DNA of 32,354 nt from CAZONU01 sp965370045. Its GTDB lineage: Bacteria > Planctomycetota > SZUA-567 > JAKLDR01. The notes under the pieces were generated by a model. It saw only the letters and a list, made by a program, of their open reading frames with translations, was not told the DNA's origin and searched no databases. Location of the stretch: positions 1 to 32,354 of the forward strand of contig CBDUSI010000046.1 of NCBI GenBank assembly GCA_965370045.1, written 5' to 3'. The position numbers and the translations under genes were made by a program. The stretch's first letter is position 1. Each line of letters starts with the position of its first letter. Shown here in pieces: positions 7,749 to 16,253 of the stretch.

Positions 7749-9095
7749 ATGAGAATAGTGATCGTGGGGGCCGGTAACGCCGGCAAGAATCTCGCGAGGA
7801 AGCTCTGCGGGATGGGGCACGACGTGGTCGTAATAGATCACAATGCCGAGACACTGGCTAACCTTGCTTCCGAAGTCGACGCTATGACCATTGAGGGCAA
7901 CGGAGCCTCGCCGAACGTGCTCGATCAGGCGGAAATAGCAAAGGCCGACCTGCTCGCGGCGGTCACCTCGCTGGACGAGGTAAACATACTGGCGTGCGCC
8001 TACGCACGAAGAACGGGCAAAGCGCACACCATCGCCCGAATCTGCGAGGCGAGCTACCTCACATCGCCGCTCATCGATCTGAAAGAGCTGGGCGTGGACC
8101 ACGCGCTGAGTCACAAGGTTGAGTGCGCGCGGGAGATATTCAACGTCTTCCAGCTTCCCGGTACACTGGAGGTAGCCCGCCTGCTCGGAGGCAGGATCGC
8201 CGCCCTGGGGCTCAAGCTGCCGTCCGAAAGCCCCCTTCTGGGCAGGCCGCTCGTGGAATTCAGGGAAGAGAAATGGTTCGACAGGGTCCGTTTCATCGCT
8301 CTGGTCCACGACGGAAAGCTGGAAATACCCAGTGGGGAGTCGCGGTTCCACGAGGGGGACGACGTGTACGTCGTCCTGCCACCCGACGATACGCCGCGGT
8401 TTCTCGACTGGACACTGAATTCACGAAGACCCGGCTTCAGAAAGGTGATCATCGCCGGTGGCGGGGATCTGGGTCTGTCGCTGGCGGAACTCCTGGGAAA
8501 GACCTCGACGGAAGTAGTCCTTGTAGAACGGGACCGCGACCGCGCGGAAAACGCCTCCGAGCAGCTTCACGAGTGCATGGTGATCCACGCGGACGTCACG
8601 GAAGCGGCGACGCTGAAGGATATCGGGGTTGACGCCAAGACCGCGTTCGCCTCCACTACGGAAGACGAGGAGATGAATATCGTGAGCTGCATCCAGGCCA
8701 AGCAACTGGGCGCGGGCTTCACGGTGGCCAGGGTCGACAAACTGGAATATGTCCCCATCATCGACACCCTCAGGTTGCTCGACCGTGTCGTGAGCCCCTA
8801 CATCTCGATGGTAAAGGTGATACTCCAATTTGTCCGCGGGGAGAACGTCACGGGCGTGGGCCTGTTTCAGCGGATCCCCGGAGAACTGCAGGAGGTGGTC
8901 ATAAGGCCGGGAAGCCGCGCGGCCGGAAAACCCCTCAGCGCCCTGAAGCTCTTGCCCAACGCAATCGTCGCGGCCGTACAGCGGGACGATATGGTATTCG
9001 TGCCCACAGGGGATTTCACGCTGCGGGGAGATGACGGGCTGGCCGTATACTGCCTGCCGGAAACCACCGACAGGTTGAAATCGGTCTTCACGTAA
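7749..9095 (+). CDS. trkA: Trk potassium uptake regulatory subunit TrkA
   Basis: Peripheral cytoplasmic subunit that gates the TrkH potassium channel in response to NAD(H)/ATP. The 448 residues show the complete duplicated RCK layout: the first Rossmann domain begins MRIVIVGAGNAG (G7, G9, G12), and the second begins VIIAGGGDLG near residues 233-242. Each is followed by a TrkA-C domain (about 140-220 and 365-448) with the motif pattern L.G..L.E and GD.G. The length is the typical full-length TrkA. The ATG at 7749 is preceded by GAGAGGAAG. It is followed nine bases later by trkH, an operon arrangement that confirms the assignment. Confidence 0.95.
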   Translation: MRIVIVGAGNAGKNLARKLCGMGHDVVVIDHNAETLANLASEVDAMTIEGNGASPNVLDQAEIAKADLLAAVTSLDEVNILACAYARRTGKAHTIARICEASYLTSPLIDLKELGVDHALSHKVECAREIFNVFQLPGTLEVARLLGGRIAALGLKLPSESPLLGRPLVEFREEKWFDRVRFIALVHDGKLEIPSGESRFHEGDDVYVVLPPDDTPRFLDWTLNSRRPGFRKVIIAGGGDLGLSLAELLGKTSTEVVLVERDRDRAENASEQLHECMVIHADVTEAATLKDIGVDAKTAFASTTEDEEMNIVSCIQAKQLGAGFTVARVDKLEYVPIIDTLRLLDRVVSPYISMVKVILQFVRGENVTGVGLFQRIPGELQEVVIRPGSRAAGKPLSALKLLPNAIVAAVQRDDMVFVPTGDFTLRGDDGLAVYCLPETTDRLKSVFT

Positions 9096-9104
9096 GGTTA
9101 TGCA

Positions 9105-10553
9105 GTGAACATTCGAGCCGTCGCCCACCTCATATCCTACCTGCTGGGCGTCATCAGTCTGACCATGGGCATCAGTTTGGGGGTATCCTTTGCCGCCGCC
9201 GACCCGACGTCCGCGAAGTACGGCCTCGCCGCCGGCTGTGTCATCTCGCTGGCCGCGGCGATCCTCATCTGGTTCTTTACCCGGGGGCCCATCGAACTGT
9301 CCAGGCGCGATGGGTTCGGCGTAGCCACCTTCGGATGGCTTGCGGCATCCGTCTTCGGCGCGCTGCCGTATATCATCGCCGGGACCACAAGCCACCCGAT
9401 CTCCGCCGTCTTCGAGACCATGTCCGGGTTCACAACGACGGGCGCATCGGTGCTGACCGACCTGGAATCGCTCCCCAGGGGGATACTGTTCTGGAGGGCC
9501 ATGACCCACTTCTTCGGGGGGATGGGGGTGCTGGTTCTCTGCGTGGCCATACTGCCCTTCCTCAAGATCGATGGAGTGCAGATATACCGCGCCGAGATGC
9601 CGGGGCCGTCCAAGGATCGCCTTACACCCAGGATCGCCAGCACGGCCAAACTGCTCTGGGGTGCTTACCTGTTGTTCTGCGCTCTGGAGACGGTCCTCTT
9701 GAGGTTCGGCGGCATGTCCTGGTTCGACGCATGGTGTCACACGTGCGCGACAATGGCCACGGGCGGGTTCTCCACCCGCACCGCCAGCGTCGGGGCCTAC
9801 GGCAGCCTGTACCTGGAAACGGTCATTATCTGCTTCATGTTCATCGCCGGCACGAATTTCGTATTGCACCTCAAGCTGCTCAGAGGTCGTCCCTTCGAGT
9901 ACTTCCGGGACGCGGAATTCCGCTTCTATTTCCTCTTCTGGCTCTCGGCCTGCCTGATCCTGACGCTGAGCGTATGGGCAGGTACAGGCGACTCCTTCGG
10001 CGAATCGCTGCGGGCTGCGTTCTTCCAGGGCACGTCGATAATGACCACAACCGGCTTCTGCACGGCGGACTTCAATGTCTGGCCGGAGACCTCGAGGATC
10101 CTGTTAATACTCCTGATGTTCGTGGGAGGCTGCGCCGGCTCCACGGGCGGGGGCGTCAAGAACATCCGTGTCCTGGTAGGGATCAAGGCCCTGTTCCGGG
10201 AGATACTCCTCTACATGCGACCAGCGGCGGTAAGGAAGGTAAAGGTCGGCGGGGCAAACATGAAAGAGGAATCCGTATCCAACATCGTCGCCTTTCTTAT
10301 GATCTTCGTCATCCTCTTCGCGGCCGGTTCGCTGATCATGACCGCGTTCACCCCCGATCTGGGCACGGCGGCATCCTGCACCATAGCCTGCCTGGGCAAC
10401 ATCGGCCCCGGGCTCAACGCCGTGGGCGCCACCCAGAACTATGCCGCCATCCCCTCGGCGGGCAAGGCAATCCTGGTACTCTTCATGCTGTTGGGGAGGC
10501 TGGAACTCTATACCGTCCTGGTGATCCTCTCGCCGGGCTTCTGGAAGAAGTAA
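9105..10553 (+). CDS. trkH: Trk potassium uptake channel subunit TrkH
   Basis: Integral membrane potassium (sodium-coupled or channel-like) transporter subunit of 482 residues with about ten hydrophobic helices. The four selectivity-filter loops are visible: TTTGAS, MATGGFSTR, TTTGFCTADF and CLGNIGPGLN, each carrying the critical glycine after the pore helix. The C-terminus GRLELYTVLV is conserved in the TrkH/KtrB superfamily. Start is GTG at 9105, with AAGG at 9094-9097 overlapping the trkA stop. It is translationally close to trkA, so K+ uptake should be co-expressed. Confidence 0.95.
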   Translation: MNIRAVAHLISYLLGVISLTMGISLGVSFAAADPTSAKYGLAAGCVISLAAAILIWFFTRGPIELSRRDGFGVATFGWLAASVFGALPYIIAGTTSHPISAVFETMSGFTTTGASVLTDLESLPRGILFWRAMTHFFGGMGVLVLCVAILPFLKIDGVQIYRAEMPGPSKDRLTPRIASTAKLLWGAYLLFCALETVLLRFGGMSWFDAWCHTCATMATGGFSTRTASVGAYGSLYLETVIICFMFIAGTNFVLHLKLLRGRPFEYFRDAEFRFYFLFWLSACLILTLSVWAGTGDSFGESLRAAFFQGTSIMTTTGFCTADFNVWPETSRILLILLMFVGGCAGSTGGGVKNIRVLVGIKALFREILLYMRPAAVRKVKVGGANMKEESVSNIVAFLMIFVILFAAGSLIMTAFTPDLGTAASCTIACLGNIGPGLNAVGATQNYAAIPSAGKAILVLFMLLGRLELYTVLVILSPGFWKK

Positions 10554-10672
10554 CCGCAGGCCGGGTGTCCATCCAGCCGGCCAGGAAGCTGGGGCCGCGT
10601 CCGAAGAATAAAAGCGCGCTGCGCGGGTGCCAAGAGCACGATTGACCCTCGACAAAGCCAAGTCCTCGATGT

Positions 10673-10783
10673 ATGTTGACGCCGGAAGGACACCGCGGGG
10701 ATGAGCGTCAGATCGCCGCGCTCAAGAAGGTCGGGCGAGACATGAAGAAGGTCCATGCGTACAGCGGGGAGCGGCCGGCGTGA
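10673..10783 (+). CDS. Possible 36-residue small protein coupled to the DUF1611 gene
   Basis: The ORF begins at ATG 10673 and ends with a TGA at 10781-10783 that overlaps the GTG start of the next gene by four bases. Its translation is basic and polar (MLTPEGHRGDERQ, then IAALKKVGRDMKK), with codon use like the neighbours. I see no strong ribosome site ahead of it. It could be a real short protein, a coupling leader or the tail of a lost gene. The 10554-10672 stretch before it contains no convincing promoter or terminator. Confidence 0.3.
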   Translation: MLTPEGHRGDERQIAALKKVGRDMKKVHAYSGERPA

Positions 10784-11877
10784 GCCAGGGAACCCCCTCC
10801 CCCTTCCTGGGGTCGGCGGTGATTTACTGCCAGGGCGCCCTGGGCACCACCTACGGCAAGACCGCGCACGGCCTGGTGCGCCACACGCAGCGCTTCGAGG
10901 TGCTCTCGGTGGTCGACTCAGACCAGGCCGGGCGCGACGCCGGTGAGGTGCTCGGCGGGGAGAAGCGCGGGATCCCGGTCTACGCCGGAGTGCGCGAGGC
11001 GGTGGCGGCCGCGGCCGCCGGCGGCGCGGGGCCCGACTACCTGGTAATCGGCCTGGCCTTGGAGGGTGGGGGCTTGAGCGCCGAGGCCCGGGCGGCGGTC
11101 GCCGAGGCCATCGAACTGGGGCTTGGCGTATGCTCCGGCCTGCACCACTTTCTGTCCGAGGACCCGGAGATTGCGGCGCTGGCCGCGGAGAAGGGCGTGC
11201 GCCTCATCGACGTGCGCAAGCCGCCTCCGCGCGACAGGCTGCATTTCTTCAGCGGCAAGATCGAGGAGGTCACCTCCTTCAAACTGGCTATGCTGGGCAC
11301 CGACTCGGCGGTGGGCAAGCGCACCACCGCGGTGATCCTCATCGAGGGTCTGCGCGCGGCGGGCCGGAGCGCGGAGCTGGTGGGCACCGGGCAGACCTCC
11401 TGGATGCAGGGCGTGCGTCACGGCATGATCCTCGACTCGCTGGTCAACGACTTCGTCGCCGGGGAGATCGAACACGCCGTGTGGAGCTCCTGGAAGGACC
11501 TCTCGCCCGAGGTGATCGTCATCGAGGGCCAGGGCAGCCTGCTGAATCCGGCCTTCCCCGGGGGGTTGGAGATTCTGGCCGCCGGCCGGCCGGACGCGAT
11601 CGTGCTCCAGCACGCGCCGGCCCGGAAGGAGTACGACGGCTTCCCGGGGTATCCGCTTCACCCGCTCGAGAAGCAGCTCGCCGCGCTCGAGCTGCTCTGT
11701 GCCAAGCCGGTGGTGGCGGTGACCGTCAACAGCGAAGGTCTGGACGCCGCCGGCACGGACGCGGCCTGCCGGGAGATCACCAACTCGACGGGGCTGCCGG
11801 CCTGCGACGTCCTGCGCGGCGGGCCCGGGCCGGTGCTCGGGGCGCTCGATGACATGTTGAAACAGCGGGGGTCGTGA
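10780..11877 (+). CDS. DUF1611 P-loop protein, DgcN-like
   Basis: A 365-residue cytoplasmic protein of the DUF1611 family. The N-terminal half is Rossmann-like and ends in VRKPP. The C-terminal half is a P-loop NTP-binding fold with G173-TDSAVGKRTT (K180, T182), a switch-like GTGQTSWMQG and an acidic IVIEGQGSLLNP strand, all hallmarks of the family. Members paired with an enolase-superfamily epimerase include DgcN, reported as a D-glutamate N-acetyltransferase in D-glutamate breakdown. That role is inferred here from the neighbour only. Start GTG 10780 has GGGGAGC upstream. The stop overlaps the epimerase start by four bases (GTGA), so the two are coupled. Confidence 0.85.
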   Translation: MSQGTPSPFLGSAVIYCQGALGTTYGKTAHGLVRHTQRFEVLSVVDSDQAGRDAGEVLGGEKRGIPVYAGVREAVAAAAAGGAGPDYLVIGLALEGGGLSAEARAAVAEAIELGLGVCSGLHHFLSEDPEIAALAAEKGVRLIDVRKPPPRDRLHFFSGKIEEVTSFKLAMLGTDSAVGKRTTAVILIEGLRAAGRSAELVGTGQTSWMQGVRHGMILDSLVNDFVAGEIEHAVWSSWKDLSPEVIVIEGQGSLLNPAFPGGLEILAAGRPDAIVLQHAPARKEYDGFPGYPLHPLEKQLAALELLCAKPVVAVTVNSEGLDAAGTDAACREITNSTGLPACDVLRGGPGPVLGALDDMLKQRGS

Positions 11878-12962
11878 CTTCTCCCGGACGCGCCACGGTC
11901 ACCCGCGTCGAGGCCTGGCCGGTGGCCATGCGCCTGGCCGAGCCCTACGTCATCGCCTACGAGACAGTCTCGGAGACCGTCAACGTCTTCCTGCGCCTGG
12001 AGACGGACCGCGGCATCGTCGGCTGCGGCTGCGCGGGGCCCGACCGGGAGATCTGCGGCGAAGACGCCGAGGGCGTGCTGGCGGCGACGCGCGAGATCGT
12101 CGAACCGGTCCTCAAGGGCGGCGATGCGCTGCGCCTCGAGCCGCTCCTCCGGGAACTGAGCGCGGCGCTGAGCGACAGACCCGCGGCGCTGGCCATGGCG
12201 GACATGGCTCTGCGCGACATCGGGGCCAAGGCCCGCGGCCTGCCGCTTTACAGGATGCTGGGCGGCGAGGATGAGAGCGTGGTCACCAGCGTTACCATTG
12301 GCATCCTCTCCGAGGAAGAAACCGTCAGCTGCGCGCGCCGCTGGGTGGAGAAGGGCTTCTGCTGCCTGAAACTCAAGGGCGGCCTGGACTGCGAGGCCGA
12401 CGCCGCTCGCGTGCTCAAGGTCCGGGAGGCCGTGAGCGATGGCGTCGAGCTGCGCTTTGACGCCAACCAGGGCTACACGGTCGAGGACACGCTGGCGTTC
12501 GCCGAGAGGGCGCGCTCGGCGCGATTGGAGTTCATCGAACAGCCCACTCCCCGTGACCGGCTCGACCTGCTCGCCGAAGTCACGGGCAGGCTGGAGTTGC
12601 CGGTGATGGCCGACGAGTTGCTTATGAACCTGGACGACGCGCGGGCCGTCGCCTCGCGTCGTGCCGCGGACTCGCTCAACGTCAAGCTCATGAAGGTCGG
12701 AGGGATCGGGCGGGCGATAGAGATAGACCAGGTGGCCGCGGCGGCGGGGATGCCGGTCATGGTCGGATGCATGGACGAGGCCGCCCTGGCTATCGCCGCG
12801 GGTCTGCACCTGGTGCTGGCGCGGCCTAACATTAGATACGCGGACCTGGACGGGCACCTGGATCTCTGCGGTGATCCCTCTGACGGTGCCGTGATTATCG
12901 AGAACGGTCGACTGCGCCCGACCGGGAAGCCCGGTCTGGGATTTGACGTGGGCCCGGAGTAA
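11874..12962 (+). CDS. Enolase-superfamily epimerase (dipeptide epimerase / DgcA-like)
   Basis: Racemises or epimerises an acylated amino acid, by proton abstraction at the alpha carbon. The 362 residues keep the whole muconate-lactonizing/dipeptide-epimerase active site: K166-L-K168 on the second strand, metal ligands D196 (RFDANQG), E222 (FIEQP) and D247 (MADE), and the opposite base K271 in NVKLMKVGG. A DLDGH motif near the C-terminus is typical of L-Ala-D/L-Glu epimerases. Two readings fit: murein peptide recycling, or N-acetyl-D-glutamate racemisation as in DgcA. The coupled DUF1611 gene favours the second. The GTG start at 11874 overlaps the preceding stop. It converges with the propeller gene, the stops being 37 bp apart. 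Confidence 0.9.
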   Translation: MTSPGRATVTRVEAWPVAMRLAEPYVIAYETVSETVNVFLRLETDRGIVGCGCAGPDREICGEDAEGVLAATREIVEPVLKGGDALRLEPLLRELSAALSDRPAALAMADMALRDIGAKARGLPLYRMLGGEDESVVTSVTIGILSEEETVSCARRWVEKGFCCLKLKGGLDCEADAARVLKVREAVSDGVELRFDANQGYTVEDTLAFAERARSARLEFIEQPTPRDRLDLLAEVTGRLELPVMADELLMNLDDARAVASRRAADSLNVKLMKVGGIGRAIEIDQVAAAAGMPVMVGCMDEAALAIAAGLHLVLARPNIRYADLDGHLDLCGDPSDGAVIIENGRLRPTGKPGLGFDVGPE

Positions 12963-12999
12963 CTCCCGACCACGACGCAACTCAAGAGGCGCGCGAGTC

Positions 13000-15900
13000 C
13001 TATTTCTTCCCGAAGCAGCGCAGGACGCCGTCCTCGCAGGCGACGAAGAGCCGGCCCCCGGCGGCCGCGATGCCGTCCTCGACCGGGCTGGCCGGGAGAG
13101 TGAACTCGTGCAGCTTCTTGCCGTCCGCCCTCTTCAGCACGCATAGAAGGCCCTGCTCCCCGGCTTTCAGCACCTGGCTTCCCCCGCAGAAGATGTTCTC
13201 CTTGGTCACCGCCATGGCCCGGGCGATCATCGGCACGCCCGTGACCCACTTCAGGGCGAACTGCCGCTCCTCGCCGTTCTTCCTGATCGCGGAGCCGGTG
13301 ATGTCGCTGGCGGCGCCTTCGTGCCAGGCCGCGCCGTAGAGCTCTCCCTTCGCGCAGGAGAGCGGTCCGCAGAAAGCCAGCGGGAAGAAGTGCATCGCGT
13401 GCCACTTGAGGGTCGGCCGGGCCGCGCGGAGCTTCAGCTTGCGCTCGTTAACGATTATCTTCTTGAAGTGCACCCTCTTGTCGACGGCTGGAGGCTTGAT
13501 ACCGCGGCCCGCGCCGCCGAAGTAGTAGCCCCCGCCGCGATGCCACTTATCTTTCAGGTTCCGGCCCCCCAGGGCCGTGCGGATGAAGAACCAGTAGCTG
13601 TCGCCCTGTGCCTCGGCCAGGACCGGCCCGCGGGTGCCGCCGCTGCCGCGGATGCGGAGGCGCAGCTGCCGCACCAGTTGTCCGTCGGTACGCGCAAGGG
13701 TGAGCGGGAAGCGGTAGCCCTGCGGGACAATCAGGACCTTGTCGGTCACCGACATGATCCCGTCGGGCGAAGCGCCGGAATACACGGTCTCCGTGGCGAC
13801 GTGGACCTCCTCGCCTGCCTTCCACCACTTCTCGAACATCTTCCGCGCCGGTTCCTTCCACCCAGCGACCTTCGCCGGCGCGTTGGGGTTGGCCAGCCCC
13901 GACTTCTTGCGAGTGAGCCCCAGCGAGGAGTTCTGCCAGACGACCTTCCCGGAGCGCGCATCGAGGGCATGGACGTAAACGCCGTCCCAACCGATGCGCC
14001 CGGCGGAGAAGTAGGCCACGTCCTTATCGACCAGGACGTCGGTGCCGATTGCCCAGGTGGAGACCAGCCGGTCGTGGCGGGTGATCCAGCGCGCCTCGGG
14101 CGCGGCCCGGAAGCGCCAGACCAGCTTGCCGGTCCTGGCGTCCAGGCAGGTCACCCAGCCGTCCTCGGAGCCGAAGAGGAGCAGGTCCTGGTACAGGGTC
14201 GGCGAGAAGCGTATGGCTCCCCCGGCGGTGTGGCTCCAGACCGGCTTCCCGCTCCCGGCGTCGAAGCAGCGGACCTGGTGGTCCGAGGTGCCCACGAAGA
14301 CCAACCCGCCGCCGGCCACCGGAGGCGTCAGCACGCCGGAGACCTTCTGCTCCCAGAGGGCTTTGTCTCCGGGAACGCTGACGGAAGTCCCAGTCACGCC
14401 GCTGTTGCGGACGTCGTGCTTGAAGGAGCACCAGTCAGTCTCGGGATTCGAGAACCCGGCCGCCGCCGGACGGCCGTAGGCCGGGCCCTTCACCAGGCGC
14501 TTCTCGGTGGCGGCGTCCGCGGCACCGGGCTTCCAGTCCCCGGCGGGGGCCAGGGCCGTCAATCCCTTGACCGAGTAATAGGCGCAGATGCAGTCGTTGG
14601 GCAGCGCGTAGCTCAGGCCGTTGGCGTGAATCAATCCGCCCGCGCAGCTGGTGCGCAGGAAACCCTTGAGGTAGGTGAGCTGTTCCATTGTCTTGAGGTT
14701 GAGGCACTTGAAGCCGCTTCTTCCGAAGATCCAGTCCCCGACCATGGTCGTCCGCAGGCAGCCGCTTATTGTGAAAGCGGTCAGCCGCTTTCGCACCTTC
14801 CCGGTGGCCTGGTCCAGCAGGACCGTCCCGTTATAGCCCAGATCCCGGGCGGGCGCGAGTTGAGCTACGACCAGATCGTCAGTCAGGAAGAACCCGTGCC
14901 TGCTGCCCAGGGGGCGCGTCTTCTGCCAGACGACCTTGCCGTCGGCGGCGGAGAGCACCGTCGAGATGGCGACCTTGTTCGCTCCTCCCAGGAACAGCCG
15001 TCCCGACTTGTAGGCGCACAGTTTGTAGGAGTACTTCCCGACCCCGGGGTCGGCGTTCTTCCAGGCCGGCTTGCCGGTCGCCGCGTCCAGGGCGACGACC
15101 GCGTCGCCGTCCTGGAAGAAGACCTTGCCCTCGCCGGCGACCAGAGTGTGCGCCTTGAGGCGCCCCGCGCGGTAGCTCCAGAGGGGCTTGCCGCTGGCGG
15201 GGTCGAAGCCGCAGATAATGGAGTTCCGGTATCCCACGGCCCCGAAGAGCCGGCCGCCGGAATGGACGACCCTGACCCAGGGCAGGTGCCCGTCGCCCGG
15301 CGGGTTGAGCACCCTCCTGACCTTCCCGGTCTGGCCGTCGATCACCTGGCAGCCCTCGCCGGTCCCGATGTTGAAGAGCGTATCGCCGGCCGCGACTATC
15401 TGGGCCACGGGGGTCTTCCTGGTGACCACGTCCTTGGATATCTTCTCGACCTTCCTCCAGAGCAGCAGCCCGTTGTGGGCGTCGCGGGCGTGGATGACCT
15501 GCTCGGCGGGCTTGCCCTGCTTGTCCCAGATCGACATCACCAGGTCCGTGTAGAATATCCTGCCCTGCGCCGAGACGCCGCAGCCGCCGGCGAAGTGGTC
15601 GCCGGTGTTGCGTCTCGGCCCGGCGATCCACTGGGTGCGGAACGGCGGGCCTGCGAAGCGGTCCCGGGAGGCGGGGTTGCCGGCCGCGTCGTAGTAGGGG
15701 TGCGACCAGTCGTCCATCCCCGCGGGGCGACGCTTGAGGGCTTTGAGCCCCGCGCCGCTCCGGGCAACGCTGAGGGCCTTGTCGGCCTCCAGTTTCGCCT
15801 TGAGCTCTCCGGCCGCGGAACGCGCCACCCAGACGACGCCGCCCGGGCGAAGCGCGCGCCGGATCTCCCCGACGGGGGGAAGGTTCCCCGCGCCGGCGAT

Positions 15901-16248
15901 CACCACGAGGTTTACGAAGTTGTCCGGGTAGGGGAGCTTCTTCGGCGAGCACCTGACCACGGAAAGCCTACGGCCGTAGAGCCCGGAGGCCGAGAGCGTC
16001 TTTCTGCCCCTCTCCACCCCCGCACTCTCCGACCCGAGGACCTGGACGAGGAACTCGCTCTGCTGCCCGGCCAGTTCTCCCGCGAGCGAAACGTTCCCCG
16101 CGCCGAGGACGACGCAGAGGCCCTTGCTGAAGCCGGCCTCCTTGACGATCTTGCCCGCGAGGGCCTTGTCGCTTTCCCCGGCGAGGGCCGTGCCGCAGGT
16201 GAGCGCGGTGGTCAGCAGCAGGGAGAGGAGCAGCGTTGCGCGTTTCAA
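13000..16248 (-). CDS. Secreted PQQ-like beta-propeller with decayed methyltransferase domain (copy 2)
   Basis: A 1082-residue exported protein. A signal peptide covers residues 1-24. Residues 30-165 resemble a SAM-methyltransferase fold (VVLGAGN, KLPYPD, LVNLVVI, RALRPGGV) but lack the acidic cofactor-binding residue, so catalysis is doubtful. MDDWSH (178-183) opens the second part, a long PQQ/WD40-like propeller with repeated DAxTGKxxW blades that extends to the C-terminal LRCFGKK. Start is taken as TTG at 16248: AAGGAG inside the last codons of the upstream gene is eight bases away and places the Lys-Arg of the signal peptide at residues 2-3; an in-frame GTG six bases upstream of it is the alternative. 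It follows its paralogue by five bases, third gene of the LacI operon. Substrate or ligand unknown. Confidence 0.88.
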   Translation of the reverse strand: MKRATLLLSLLLTTALTCGTALAGESDKALAGKIVKEAGFSKGLCVVLGAGNVSLAGELAGQQSEFLVQVLGSESAGVERGRKTLSASGLYGRRLSVVRCSPKKLPYPDNFVNLVVIAGAGNLPPVGEIRRALRPGGVVWVARSAAGELKAKLEADKALSVARSGAGLKALKRRPAGMDDWSHPYYDAAGNPASRDRFAGPPFRTQWIAGPRRNTGDHFAGGCGVSAQGRIFYTDLVMSIWDKQGKPAEQVIHARDAHNGLLLWRKVEKISKDVVTRKTPVAQIVAAGDTLFNIGTGEGCQVIDGQTGKVRRVLNPPGDGHLPWVRVVHSGGRLFGAVGYRNSIICGFDPASGKPLWSYRAGRLKAHTLVAGEGKVFFQDGDAVVALDAATGKPAWKNADPGVGKYSYKLCAYKSGRLFLGGANKVAISTVLSAADGKVVWQKTRPLGSRHGFFLTDDLVVAQLAPARDLGYNGTVLLDQATGKVRKRLTAFTISGCLRTTMVGDWIFGRSGFKCLNLKTMEQLTYLKGFLRTSCAGGLIHANGLSYALPNDCICAYYSVKGLTALAPAGDWKPGAADAATEKRLVKGPAYGRPAAAGFSNPETDWCSFKHDVRNSGVTGTSVSVPGDKALWEQKVSGVLTPPVAGGGLVFVGTSDHQVRCFDAGSGKPVWSHTAGGAIRFSPTLYQDLLLFGSEDGWVTCLDARTGKLVWRFRAAPEARWITRHDRLVSTWAIGTDVLVDKDVAYFSAGRIGWDGVYVHALDARSGKVVWQNSSLGLTRKKSGLANPNAPAKVAGWKEPARKMFEKWWKAGEEVHVATETVYSGASPDGIMSVTDKVLIVPQGYRFPLTLARTDGQLVRQLRLRIRGSGGTRGPVLAEAQGDSYWFFIRTALGGRNLKDKWHRGGGYYFGGAGRGIKPPAVDKRVHFKKIIVNERKLKLRAARPTLKWHAMHFFPLAFCGPLSCAKGELYGAAWHEGAASDITGSAIRKNGEERQFALKWVTGVPMIARAMAVTKENIFCGGSQVLKAGEQGLLCVLKRADGKKLHEFTLPASPVEDGIAAAGGRLFVACEDGVLRCFGKK

Positions 16249-16253
16249 GAGGC

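Noticed and set aside
5821..7854. Long minus-strand open frame upstream of the lipoprotein gene
   Set aside because: It is antisense to the GspE-like ATPase and trkA start; the protein is low-complexity Arg/Gly/Asp/Val sequence. The lipoprotein starts at GTG 5820 with a strong ribosome site.
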